A stretch of 64,000 nt of DNA from Rotaria socialis (GCA_905331475.1 CAJNYU010003362.1:70411-134410), one strand, 5' to 3'; shown: positions 50,101 to 61,024, counted from the first letter of the stretch. Notes: generated from the letters alone by a model not told the origin. A program made the numbers and translations.

Positions 50101-52167
50101 AAAGAAACGCAAAAAAACCTTTTCTTCTTTCTAAACAATACAGTTCTTCTCATTACAATGTAAAACGATGTCTATAAATAGATTCGGAATATTTATATAT
50201 GAAATAAGTAGGGAGCAGGAGAGAAAAAAACAAATATCATGAGCATATCTATTGATTATTCTAAACATAATTATTGTTTTCTCGCACTATATCAACAAAC
50301 AAATAAATCCATGGGTCTTACTGATAATATTCGTTTTTAGTCATTTGATATGTATAGATTCTATTGGATCGATTTTTGAATTAGGCCACGAGACCATAGG
50401 AGCATCAGCGCACTTGTTAATCTTATATTTGTGTAATAAAGGTTTCATTCATGAATTTCAATATATTTATTTATATATATGTATATGTATATATAGAATA
50501 TTATAATTATGAATACTATACTTTTGGATGACTTCTTTTTCATTGCTCGTTCTTTCGCAAGTCAAAACTCTCTTTTTTCTTTGTATTTTTGGTAGACAAT
50601 TGTCGGTCGAAACAAGCGTTTCTTGCTCTTTGCTGCAGCCATAATATTTTCTCCCCGATTCTCTTCTACTCTATGTGCCATTTCTTATCCAACATTAAAC
50701 ACGCACATATAGAGACAACATCCTTTTCCCAATAGACTTGTATTGAACAACAGTTCAGCGTGAATAACTTTACTAAATGAATTAGTTCCAAAAATTGCAT
50801 TCAAATAATACCCAATCGATTCCAATCATTTCTTTTTACAATTAATTCACATTCACGTATTTAACCACATATATTTATATACATCCTATATAATCATGAT
50901 AGTTTTTTCCGATTGATAGTGCATGACATATTATCGGTAAGTGTCTCCGGGAGCAGACATCCGTAACATATCAACGATAAATTATTTAGTTCTTTTTTCT
51001 TCTGATGAATTTTATTAGTTTGATGTTACTTGATCACAGAATGTTCTAATTATATAGATATGTGTATTTCTAGATATGAACACAATGGATTGCCTGTTTT
51101 ATATTGTTTATTTGGTTGAAAAATGATATTAACATTATTCTCGGTATTTTCAGTCTGCGAAATTTAATCAGGATATTAGTTGTTTTTCTTCGCTTGTCTA
51201 GTTAAAGACAGTAAAAGTATTTTTTCTTTCTTGCTTTCTGTTCATGGCACACACATTCGTACGTAATTCTATAGATAGCTTTGTAGAAGAAGAGACGTAA
51301 AAAAAAAGACAGCATACTTCTTATTGTCTCATTGACAACAATCATATACAGAATGTCTGCCTTTGACTAAACATGGTACTCAATTAATCAAAATGATAAA
51401 TCATACCCATACGCATCTTTTCGGGATAAATGCTTACTATCTATGGGGAAATATCTTGCAAAACTGATTGGTTATGACGTCTGCCCTTTGTAAAAGTATC
51501 ATTTGTCAATACAGAGTGTAAAATATTCATTTTCTCTTTATTTTTTAAGGTAGGCACTTCAGTAGGTTTTACATTCTTTTTCTTCTTCTTCTTCTTCTAT
51601 ATTATCAAATAAGAAAAACAAAAGAAATCGAACGGCTTATGAATAGTGTAATTATCATTGCAATTGTTTTTGTTTCTTTTTCTAGCATTAAGTGTCACTT
51701 GAGTAATAACATTAAGTAAATAATATATGAAAAAGAAAGAAAACGTCAATAAAATACAATTGAAATTTTAACTGTAAAGTCTTGTTTATGAGTAAAAATC
51801 ATCTTATTTTATGAATGATTTAGATCGTAGTATGACGATGTAGTTTTTTCTACATTAGTATATATTTGGTGATGTGACTCGGAAATCAGTGCGTTTCTCT
51901 ATGATGGATTTCCTTTCTTCTTTTTTTTGTTGTAGCACACGCGTAGAATATTTTCTGTTTTTTGTTTTTTGTTTTTTTTGTTAGGAAAGACTCTTTTCTT
52001 ATTTATAATGATCTCATTCTCTTAGATATTAATGTAATTTATGTACGGATTTTTAACATGTTTTCTATGATTGTTAACTATGAAAGTGCGCAAAAAGATC
52101 TATTTAAATGATTCACCTATGCTATTGATTCATTGTAGTGTAAAAGAAAAGAAGACATCATCAGTTC
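47184..52167. other. Gene desert between AADAT and the GPCR
   Basis: About 5 kb, AT-rich, with no exon I can support, no tRNA and no transposon with visible ends. Frames of 80-124 codons (47315-, 48474+, 49506-) are low-complexity or hydrophobic AT-driven translations. A splice-acceptor-like TGATTCATTGTAG ends at 52138, 29 bp before the GPCR ATG. Confidence 0.5.
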
Positions 52168-55016
52168 ATGATGTATGTTAATCAGACAAGCCAATATAAT
52201 CTAACAATCCATGATATTCTAACAACGATTCAAAATGATGTACAAGCTTCTCGAACTGGTGAACTTGTCATTGGTATTATTGTATGTGTGGCAACAAAAA
52301 AAAAAGAATCATGTAATTAATGATCTTTTTTCTTATTGTTCTTTAGGCTTATTCAATCATTATCATACTGAGCATTATCGGAAACGTTATTGTTGTTACA
52401 GCTATACTTCGTGTGCAACGACTGCGGCATCCAACTAATTTTATACTTATGTCACTTGCTATTGCTGACCTTCTTGTAACCACGACAGTTATGATACCAG
52501 GATTCATTTCTGAAATCAAACAGAAATGGATATTTGGACGAATATTTTGTAATATTTGGGTAGCTAATGATATAACTTTTTGTACAGCATCTATTTTACA
52601 TCTGGGTAAGATTGCATTGATTTTTCTCTCGTTACTCTATACAAAAGATAAGCAGAAGTCAACTATTAACTTATTTTTTTTTTATAAACTATTTTAGTTG
52701 CTGTTAGTTTTGATCGATATGTTGCTATTGAAAATCCACTTAAATACAAACAAAAGATGACAAAACGCACAATATTTATTATAATCGGTTGCATATGGCT
52801 AATAAGTGTTTTGCTTTCTTACGGACCAGTTTTATTCGGCGTTTATAGCCAATCACGAACTGGGACAGTTTCGCCTGATCCCACTGTGTGTGGTATGAGA
52901 CCTAATTTAATTTACTCGATAATATCATCATCAACATCCTTTTATATTCCTCTTATAATCATACTTTTTCTTTACGGACGAATATTTATAACAGCGCGCA
53001 AACATTCACATGAATTACTGAAACTTGAAAATATTATTAAACGTTTACATAGTAATGAAAAATTTGTACTTGAAAGTTCGAAATGGAATAAAAATATGAA
53101 AGCTATACGAACGTTAGGTATATACAAAACAAAATCACCAATATCTATTAGATAATTTTGTTTCGGTGAATATTTAGGTATTGTCGTCGGTGTATTCATG
53201 GCTTGTTGGTTACCTTTTTTTGTCATGTATCTTTTATTAGCTTATTGTAATTATAAATGTGTTACTCCAAATATTGAACGTTACATAACTTGGATTGGTA
53301 AAGATACTTTCTTTTCATGCTGTATTTAATATTTACTAAATACATTTTATTGTATGCTTAGGTTATGCTAATTCATTTTGTAATCCAGTGATTTACGCAT
53401 TTTCAAATAAGTATGTTTTTGTTGCTTTCTTTAAAAATTTTATTTAAATACATAATCATGATAATAATAATCATTGTAGATATAGGAAACAACTAGTTGA
53501 TGTGTATTGACAAAAACTAGCGATAGCACCTCGAGAGACATTTTTCTCAGATTTCAATGATTTTTGTTTTTTGACGATAGAAATTGTATACTATTTTACT
53601 GAAAGCTTTGCGAATCTTGGATTTCCTATTGATGAGACTATTCGAATGCTGCATACGATTAATTATCGAAGAGTTTTTCTAGTTTCAGCTGAAGATAGCC
53701 TTCACGTAAAACGAGATATCATTCGGATTACGTTTTCAAACAATCAACTTCAAAGAAAATGTGTTCAACAGTTAAATTAAATATTTAAGTTCGCATTCTA
53801 TGGTACTGTTAGAGAACTTCTCGAGAGTTTATTCTTCAGAAAAGATTGATAGTTTTATAAAAGAAATCGCCATCTCGAAAACTCTCTGAGGCGTTTCAAA
53901 GTACTGAATAAGCATAATTACTATAGTATTCTACGAGAAATATTTTCAACAAGTTAGTAGATTAAACATTTAGTAGCATTGTATAGTCAAGTACTCTTAC
54001 AATATATAAGCAGTACAACAATTGTTGTGACACATAAGTAGAAGAGTATCGTAAGCTCTGTATATACTGACTATAGGAAGCTTTGATCCTCGGCATATGT
54101 CATCGAGTTTGCTTTTAAATCTTCTTAGTAATTATCTAACCGTGACTATAAGCTTTCATTCATCAGTAACTATACTAAAAATAAAACATTTGACATGAAT
54201 TAGAAACAGAATTATATGCTTTCTGCTCATGTGAACCAGTTAAAAGATTTGCTACTATTGTTTATAAGAAGAAACTTTCCGCTAAGTAATATTTAGACAC
54301 GCGTCTTACAACACCCTATTCCTTAAAACAGGACTATATCTTTGATAGGTAGAATCATACGATTGTTTAATTGAGCAACAATAACTTTCAAATTATAACG
54401 CATCACAGAGAATAAATACGTAATTCAGTCAAGAATAAAATGTTTTTCACAATTTTAATTAAAAAAACTTCTTTTTTTGTATATCTATCCTACCAATGAA
54501 CTTGGTAAACTTAATAAGAAAAACATCTAATTGTATTTTCATTTGTTTCCTTTTTCTATTTTTAGAGAATTTCGTAATGCATTCTTTGAAATTCTTCATT
54601 ATAATAATTGTAAATGTTTTCCATTATCATCTCCTAGCAAAGTTCGTACATCTATTAGTAAATCCAATCATTCAATGAATACCAAATATACACCACCAAT
54701 ACAATCACGACAACCGAGTGTTATACCCTATTGTAATTCTTCACAACGTAATGGTTGTCTGTCATGTGAAATATCTCCAATTCCATCGAAGCTCATACAA
54801 AAAAAGACTAGTTTTCTAATAAACAATGATAATACGGATTCATTAGAAATGCAAATGATTACACATCAGCGTCAAACACTTGAAGCTTTTTGGGAACTTG
54901 AGCATCTTATACCAAATGGTGTTCCTAATCGAGCATCAATTGTTGAATTAAGATCAATAGTACAAGAACAAGATGATAATATTGTTGAAACACCGACGGA
55001 AAAAAATCAAGATTAA
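52168..55016 (+). CDS. Aminergic-type GPCR (class A) with two alternative last exons
   Basis: Exons 52168-52281, 52347-52605, 52698-53117, 53178-53297, 53362-53410, then either 53480-53510 or 54566-55016. Both choices close in frame (330 or 470 residues). Class A marks: TM1 IGNVIVV, TM2 SLAIADLLV, TM3 with an Asp at the 3.32 position (ANDITFCTASILHL, 11 residues before the end of this block, as in serotonin receptors) and SFDRYVAIENPLKY, TM6 GVFMACWLPFFVMYLL, TM7 GYANSFCNPVIYAFSN. The D3.32, CWLPFF and W-x-GY features mark a biogenic-amine receptor (serotonin, octopamine, dopamine or related); the ligand cannot be read by eye. N-terminal N-glycosylation sites NQT and NLT are present. The third intracellular loop is short. 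The long tail is Ser/Pro-rich with Cys residues (KCFPLSSPS) suited to palmitoylation. Confidence 0.88.
53480..53510 (+). CDS. GPCR short alternative last exon
   Basis: Behind the acceptor CATTGTAG, 31 nt complete the split codon left by the exon ending at 53410 and encode KYRKQLVDVY then TGA. This mirrors the start of the distal exon (KEFRNAFFEI), keeping the aromatic-Arg helix-8 pattern that follows NPxxY. Using it would give a receptor with almost no C-tail. It could instead be a decayed duplicate of the helix-8 exon. Confidence 0.6.
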
Positions 55017-55388
55017 GATGAAATATATATATATATATATATATATAAATTGTTTTCATCACTTGTTTTAATGTCTTCTCATTCCACTAGTCATCTTTTT
55101 TTACACGTGCTCTCAATAACGGTGACTATATATATATACATATATATCAAATGACGATACCCAGTGTGTTTTTTTTGTGTGATATTTGTGAACTTTTGTT
55201 TTTCTTTTTATTGATTTCCAATAAGAAGATTTTTGACTGTGATAAAATAATTTAGATTTGATACATATTCAATTGTATTTTAGTGTTAAATATTATAGAG
55301 CAAAGAATAATTTTTTATTACTGATTTTTTTAGTTCTTCTGTAAGCAAACTGATTTGCTCGTAGGAAGTTTTTATTTACAATTATACG
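55017..55388. repeat. GPCR 3' flank with (AT)n
   Basis: An (AT)n microsatellite at 55023-55050 sits just after the long-isoform stop, with another short TATATATATACATATATATC tract near 55128-55148. No gene. Confidence 0.8.
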
Positions 55389-55544
55389 TATATTTTCATC
55401 GGTTTAAATAATACTATATCCGATGATTCAATAGTACATTTAGAAAAGTGTCGATATGATGAATTAGTACAGCTTCGTCGACTCCAACTTCGCCGAATAA
55501 AAACCTTGACCGAAAAATATCGAATCAAATTTGACCCATTCTAG
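55389..55544 (+). other. Possible orphan exon
   Basis: An open frame ending TAG at 55542-55544 has coding-like composition: a Ser/Asp start, then YDELVQLRRLQLRRIKTL and a basic KYRIKFDPF end, predicted helical. There is no ATG and no obvious acceptor in phase. It could be a terminal exon of an undetected gene or a relic. I do not recognise it. Confidence 0.25.
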
Positions 55545-56173
55545 ATATAGAATTTTATCCTAACTAACTACTTTAATAGTAACTTGATTAATTAACCCCA
55601 CCTGACTTGATAACCAACTGAATTGATAACCCACACCCACACTCACATCTACGCCCTTACCGATATGATGACTTTTATGGTTAGTTAGTACATTTGTTTT
55701 TTCGTTTCTTTATTTTCATATTGACTATCTCGATCCATATAATAGTTAAGCGTGTGTCTATAATACTATAATGTAAGTTAAATCTAAAATGAATGTCTAT
55801 TTTATGACGAGACTTTAATATTATTTTTACAAATGACCTACAAGATCAATATATTTTTTCATCAATTCATCGTATTATGTACACGATAAGCGATAGACAA
55901 AACTCTACATCCTCGTTTTATCTTTATTACATAAATTTTATATTCGATAGGAATACTCAGCAGATTTATTGTTAAAGATTTTATCATAAATATTTTGTGT
56001 TCTTTCATCTAGTACTCTACTCGTATTTATCTTATCCTAGTATTTATTTTTATACTTGTTTCGTTCTTATCAATTGCATACAGTTGTACTTTGGATGCCA
56101 ACTCAATTGAAGAGTTTATAAACGAATAACTGATTCATATTTTTCTTTTTTGTGGTAGATTTCTTTTGTAAAA
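55545..56173. other. Intergenic, dioxygenase upstream region
   Basis: No gene seen. It contains a C-rich patch (about 55594-55662) with ACCCCACC and CCCACACCCACACTCACATC. A splice-acceptor-like TTTTTTGTGGTAG ends at 56158, 15 bp before the next ATG. Confidence 0.5.
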
Positions 56174-57463
56174 ATGTTAATATCTCGAGCATTTCGATTA
56201 TTGAGATACTCTCCTGTACTAATTAATAGAAAAAATTTATCGGAAAAACTTTATAGAAATTATCACGCAGATTTAAAATTAAAATCTATTAATGATACGC
56301 ATGCAACTTTAATTATTGATGGTAAAGAATTAAAGTATGATTGGATATTTTTACGAGATTCATGTCACTGTCATCAATGTATTGATTCATCATCAAAACA
56401 AAAACTACATAGAACAACAGATGTTCCATTGAATATTTCGCCACAACAAACAAAAATTCAAGTATTGGACAACAATAATCTTGAAATAGTTTGGAATCAA
56501 CCATTATTAAATCAAACAGCAGATATTGATAAACATCGGAGTTTATATTCAAGTTCATGGCTTCGAACATATTCAACATCGGAAAATATTGCACGTGCAA
56601 GATATAACGATCGACCCTATGTTTATTGGACTCGAAATAATATTCAACACGTCGATTTACATGTTAAATGCGATGATTATCTTCATTCTGATCAAGGACT
56701 TTATACTGCATTGAAACTTCTAAATGATTATGGTATTGTTTTTATTGATAATGTTCAAGGAGAATTTACTGTTGAACGTCTTGCCGAAAGAATTGGTGTA
56801 ATTCGACATACATTCTATGGTAAAACATGGGATATACAAAATGTTAACCAACCAATTAATATAGCTTATACGTCACTAGAACTTGGTCTTCATATGGATT
56901 TATTATCTTTTGAAGCACCGCCGGGCCTACAATATTTGCATTCACTTGCTAATGATGTCAATGGAGGAAACTCGTATTTTGCTGATGCATTTCGAGCAGC
57001 TGAAATTCTTCGTCAAAATGATCCAGAAGCTTTTGAAATACTTTGTTCGTATCCGGTTACGTTTCATTATCGAAATGATGGTCGACATTATCATTTTACT
57101 CGTTCAACAATTGTATTAAATAGATTTTCTTCGAATAATTGCATTGAACATGTTAATTATGCCCCACCATTCCAAGCTCCATTTGAATGTGATACTTCAA
57201 AACCTGAATTTCGAAAATTTATTAAAGCTTTTCATAGTTTTCGTGATTTAATAGAAGATAGTAGTAATCAATTGGAAATACTTTTAGAAAAAGGTCAATG
57301 TGTTATATTTCATAATCGTCGTGTTCTTCATGCAAGACGTGAATTTGATGCATCAAGTGGTAATCGATGGTTGAAAGGAACGTATACAGATCTAGATAAT
57401 TTTAAAGATAGATTACGAATTTTTCGAGAAAAATTTGACAAAGTTTCACATCTTGAGTTGTAA
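56174..57463 (+). CDS. Gamma-butyrobetaine/trimethyllysine dioxygenase-like enzyme
   Basis: An uninterrupted 429-codon frame of an Fe(II)/2-oxoglutarate dioxygenase of the BBOX1/TMLHE (TauD) family, which hydroxylates carnitine precursors. The first about 33 residues are basic and lack acids until Glu24 (MLISRAFRLLRYSPVLINRK), suggesting mitochondrial import. Residues about 40-110 form the N-terminal zinc domain: YDWIFLRDSCHCHQC with C64, C66 and C69. The catalytic part has iron ligands H240 and D242 in LGLHMDLLSFEAPPGLQYLH, then GGNSYFADAFRAAEIL, FHYRNDGRHYHF, VNYAPPFQAPF, and the distal His386 with the 2-oxoglutarate-binding arginines in RRVLHARREF. The motifs HMDLL..E.PPG and YAPPFQAPF recall, from memory, fungal members more than human BBOX1 or TMLHE. 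Absence of introns contrasts with neighbours. Substrate (butyrobetaine or trimethyllysine) is not decidable here. AATAAA overlaps the stop region. Confidence 0.85.
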   Translation: MLISRAFRLLRYSPVLINRKNLSEKLYRNYHADLKLKSINDTHATLIIDGKELKYDWIFLRDSCHCHQCIDSSSKQKLHRTTDVPLNISPQQTKIQVLDNNNLEIVWNQPLLNQTADIDKHRSLYSSSWLRTYSTSENIARARYNDRPYVYWTRNNIQHVDLHVKCDDYLHSDQGLYTALKLLNDYGIVFIDNVQGEFTVERLAERIGVIRHTFYGKTWDIQNVNQPINIAYTSLELGLHMDLLSFEAPPGLQYLHSLANDVNGGNSYFADAFRAAEILRQNDPEAFEILCSYPVTFHYRNDGRHYHFTRSTIVLNRFSSNNCIEHVNYAPPFQAPFECDTSKPEFRKFIKAFHSFRDLIEDSSNQLEILLEKGQCVIFHNRRVLHARREFDASSGNRWLKGTYTDLDNFKDRLRIFREKFDKVSHLEL

Positions 57464-58316
57464 ATAAAAAAATTAACATTTAATAAAATATTTTTGTTTT
57501 TTACTGTGAATCGTTTTGTTTTCTTTCGTTATCTTATTGTTGATATAGAATCAACATTATTCATAAGATTTTTATTATCTCCTGCAATCGAACAATGAAA
57601 ACATGTGAAAACATGAGATGTCTAGTTCGAATTGGAATATAAATGGACACTCAACTGCATGGTATCAATTCGAAAATAAGTGATAGAAATAGATTTAGTT
57701 TGAGATGGAATGGGTGTGGGCTGAGGAGGTAAAGAGGTAACTGTGGGTGGCGTTACGAGTGAGAGGGTGGGTAGGAGTGGTACCGGGGTTACTTTACATG
57801 TGGTTGTGGTTGATGGATACTATGGAGGAGTGCTCGAATGTGGATGAGGGTGAAGGGTATATATGTATTAATATGTCGCATATATCGGAAAGTTAAACTA
57901 AAACTAAATCTAGGAATAGATTTAATTTTAGTTTAAATTTCTTTTTTTCCATTTATATTCGAACTCGAATTAGACAGCTACTCTACTGCACATACGCGGA
58001 ACAGTACGAATTTTTAGATTTTGAAAAAAAAAAAATAAAAGAATCTTCGTAGAAATAAAATAAATTTATTGAATTAGTAGATAGAACTCTAGTTGTGAAA
58101 TATCTGATATACATACATATATATGTTTGACATAGTGTCAAATTCTGAAGAGAATAACTATTAAAACGATCAGTTTAACTAACAATCATCCATTTCATCA
58201 ATTACAAAAGACAGATTCAGTATCTATGAACACTTATGTAAATGTAAATCACTCGTTCGTTCTATCAAACCAACATTTTACTCGCAATCGAAGAAGGATG
58301 GTATGGTGAGATATTT
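57464..58316. other. Intergenic with G-rich patch and hairpin
   Basis: No gene seen. 57708-57860 is strongly G-biased on the + strand (GGGTGTGGGC, CTGTGGGTGGCG, GAGGGTGGGTAGG). A hairpin lies at 57894-57937: TTAAACTAAAACTAAATCTA, a short GGAA loop, then its inverse with one mismatch. Confidence 0.6.
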
Positions 58317-58321
58317 CCATA

Positions 58322-58550
58322 ATTCACTCTCCCCCGACGATTTACCGGGGAGTCCCGCAAAATAATGAAATCCCTTGGGACTCTCTGGGGATTCTTCTAG
58401 GGAGAGTTAACTAGGGATTTGCTTATTCCTATAAATAGGGAGCTAGTGATTAGAGCAAACAAATTTTGTTTTGTATTTTAAACTGCTTGATTTGGTTAAG
58501 AAATAAACATAGAATAACACGAGAAACTACTGAAATCAGTATTTGACATA
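58322..58550. mobile_element. Possible solo LTR
   Basis: A 230-bp segment flanked by direct CATAATT copies (about 58317-58323 and 58549-58555). It contains a small inverted repeat (ACTCTCCC near 58326, GGGAGAGT near 58401), a TATA-like CTATAAATAGGGAG at about 58430, and an AATAAA at about 58501, in the order promoter then poly(A) signal expected of an LTR. The canonical TG..CA ends are not clear, so this is tentative. Confidence 0.3.
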
Positions 58551-58856
58551 ATTTCTTCTTATAAGGAAAAGGTTCAGTAAGATTGATCTTCATATTTGCG
58601 AGGATTAAAATAACAACCTAGAATAATAGAAATATAAAAGCATGATAATAAAAATTTGCACTTGCCTTTTATTCTTTAATGAAATTTTTAGGAATAGCAT
58701 ATCATACTGTTTGATTATATCAAATGTTCCATTGATATCGCCACTAAATGGAAGAAAAACAATCCAAAATTAATAAAATAAAAATAATGCCATATACTTT
58801 CTAGCACTCATGTGTGATGCGAGCGATAATTCGATATGACAGGATTTAGATCCCTC

Positions 58857-59671
58857 TAGGGGTGTCACACTTCCTATTACCTTCACTTCCACTTACCATG
58901 GTAACAGTAAGTGAAACCACTTACTACTTACTGGTAAGAGGTAAGTGATTTTTACCTATTACTTACCAGGAAGTGGTAAGTGACTTTGCTTACCACTTAC
59001 TAGTAAGTGATAACTCCGTATCACTTACTACTTATTGGTAAGTAGTAAGTAAAACCACTTACCACTTGCCAAGTAAGTAGTAAGTGAAATCACTTATCAC
59101 TTCCTGGTAAGTAATAGGTAAAATTCACTTACCACTTACCAGTAAGTAGTGAGTGATTTCACTTACTGTTACCATGGTAAATGGAAGTGAAGGTAATAGG
59201 AAGTCCGATATTCGTACAGAAAATATCATCCATTATACAAAGGAGTTGAGAGCTATTCAGTAGTCCCGTCTTGCAGTCTCGTACAGCAGAACTCGAACAT
59301 CATCGTATTATGGTCCGTTGAAAGTAATTCAGCTAGAAATGACGAGGAAATATTATTTACTACTTACCACTTTCTAAGTAATACTGCTTACCACTTACCT
59401 AGTAAGCAGTAAGTAAAACCACTTACTACTTACTAGTAAGTAGTAAGTGAAATCGCTTACCACTTACCAGGAAGTAGCAAGTGATACGGGCTTACCACTT
59501 ACTAGCAAGTAGTAAGTGAAATCACTTACCACTTACCTGGCAAGTAGTCAGTAAAAATCACTTACTACTTACTAGTAAGTAGTAAGTGAAATTACTTACC
59601 ACTTACTGGCAAGTAGTAAGTGATATCATTCACCACTTACTGGTAACAGTAACAGGAATATGACACCCCTA
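58857..59671. mobile_element. hAT-type MITE made of palindromic TTACCACTTAC/GTAAGTGG arrays
   Basis: An 815-bp element with exact 8-bp target duplication GATCCCTC (58849-58856 and 59672-59679). Ends are inverted: TAGGGGTGTCACACTTCC on the left, and TAGGGGTGTCATATTCC read from the right. The interior is a degenerate array of CACTTACTACTTACTGGTAA-type words alternating with their complements (GTAAGTAGTAAGTG). The left half, 58870-59204, is itself one large inverted repeat whose outer arms run TTCCTATTACCTTCACTTCC / GGAAGTGAAGGTAATAGGAA. A unique spacer at about 59205-59350 separates it from a second array. No coding frame. Confidence 0.9.
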
Positions 59672-59867
59672 GATCCCTCATCAAAAGATACCATCGGATA
59701 TTCACTATTTGACATTTTACAATGATCAAGTATTTTTACTTTCTGTTTGGAAAAACAAAAACAAATTAATTTTAGTATTTGAACGATATCTCTTCCATTT
59801 CCTGCTCGATTAGGCTGCGTTTTTTTCAAAATAGTCGTCATCGGAAGCTCTACAAAAGCAGATATTT

Positions 59868-60110
59868 TTATTTTCGGATATAATCGCGGTCGTCCTTTGA
59901 TATGTGATAGAATCGATTAGTCCAAGATGCGCAACGTTCAAATATTACTTCTGAACGAATGCTTTTAAGAGCACGTTTTAGTTCGGTGATAAGTATTTCT
60001 TTGGAGATGACTTTATCCCAATTGATGGCATGACTGAGTTCATCCCATGTTGCGTAATCCAGAGAATTCAAATCCGGACTGTTTGTATGCCAATGGTGTT
60101 TGTCTATAAA
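59868..60110 (-). pseudogene. Mariner-type transposase, C-terminal relic
   Basis: The minus-strand frame reads HHWHTNSPDLNSLDYATWDE, then a helical KEILITELKRALKSI stretch, RCASWTNRFYHI and DYIRK before a stop at 59868. This matches the C-terminal end of mariner/Tc1-type DDE transposases (NSPDLNPxDYxxW followed by the LKxxIxxxW and C-terminal RF blocks). The N-terminal DNA-binding part and the first two catalytic Asp are absent, and homology stops near 60105. It is a dead fragment, probably unrelated to the hAT-type element next to it. Confidence 0.7.
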
Positions 60111-61024
60111 TGATCGAAAATGAGTTAGACACCAGCTTTAATTACATTAAATAATGAATATGAGATTTGCCACCATCTTGCTAGAATATGTTCAATCACT
60201 TCTGAAAACATCGTCCCAGTATATTTAAAGAATTATAAAAGTTTTGCACATAATGCCAATTAATATAGAATACTGATACATAGATAGATTTCCAATTCAT
60301 TTTTTTTTGTGCACAATATTTCTTAAACTTCATTGCGAAGTATAAAAGTATATTACTAATGTGTAAGAAACAAGCAGAAGTTATCGAGAATAAGTATAAC
60401 TATTAAAATTAACAAGAGTATCTACGATGAACTTAGCGAGTATCGTGTATGGGGGTGAGCATGATGATGTGTTATATTATGTGCACGTCTCTAGTCATGC
60501 ATTTCCGTCAGTTACACTTTCTCTTCTATAACAGCGATTGATAACGTATGCGTGGATAGAAACAAAGAGAAAACAGCAACGCGATAGATCAATAAGAGGG
60601 CCACAAGATCAATGTACGAGCATGCGAATATTGAGAAAGCAGTAATGTATATGAACAACAAATCATTCTATTTTACGTTCGTGAGGGTGCCTTTTTCTTT
60701 TTCACCAATGCATAAATAAAGCGCACAGCAGTCTTATATTATTTTCATCATTTCGTTGATGACACGAAAATCAAATGAGTAAATATTTCGATTCAGTATT
60801 CAATTAGAGAAAGGATTTTTCGAAGTAGTATTCAGTATACTTACATGATATTCGTTGTTTTTATGTATGCTCTCAATAAGATATTGAAAATGAACCTCAC
60901 TGTAAGCATCTTATTCGTTGTATACCAGCTTATCTTTACGGATATAGTTATAAATATTGTCGATTAAATTGTAGAGCTACTAATGTTTCTATTAACAAGT
61001 CCGCATAGTTAAGTTTTGAATATA
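60111..61024. other. Intergenic, no gene seen
   Basis: AT-rich spacer between the transposase relic and the next inverted-repeat element. Confidence 0.55.

Noticed and set aside
53571..53780. 69-codon + frame inside the long GPCR intron
   Set aside because: No homology, no splice sites in phase, and it lies between the two alternative last exons.
56313..57119. Other frames of 62-95 codons in the dioxygenase region
   Set aside because: They are shadows of the long conserved dioxygenase frame.
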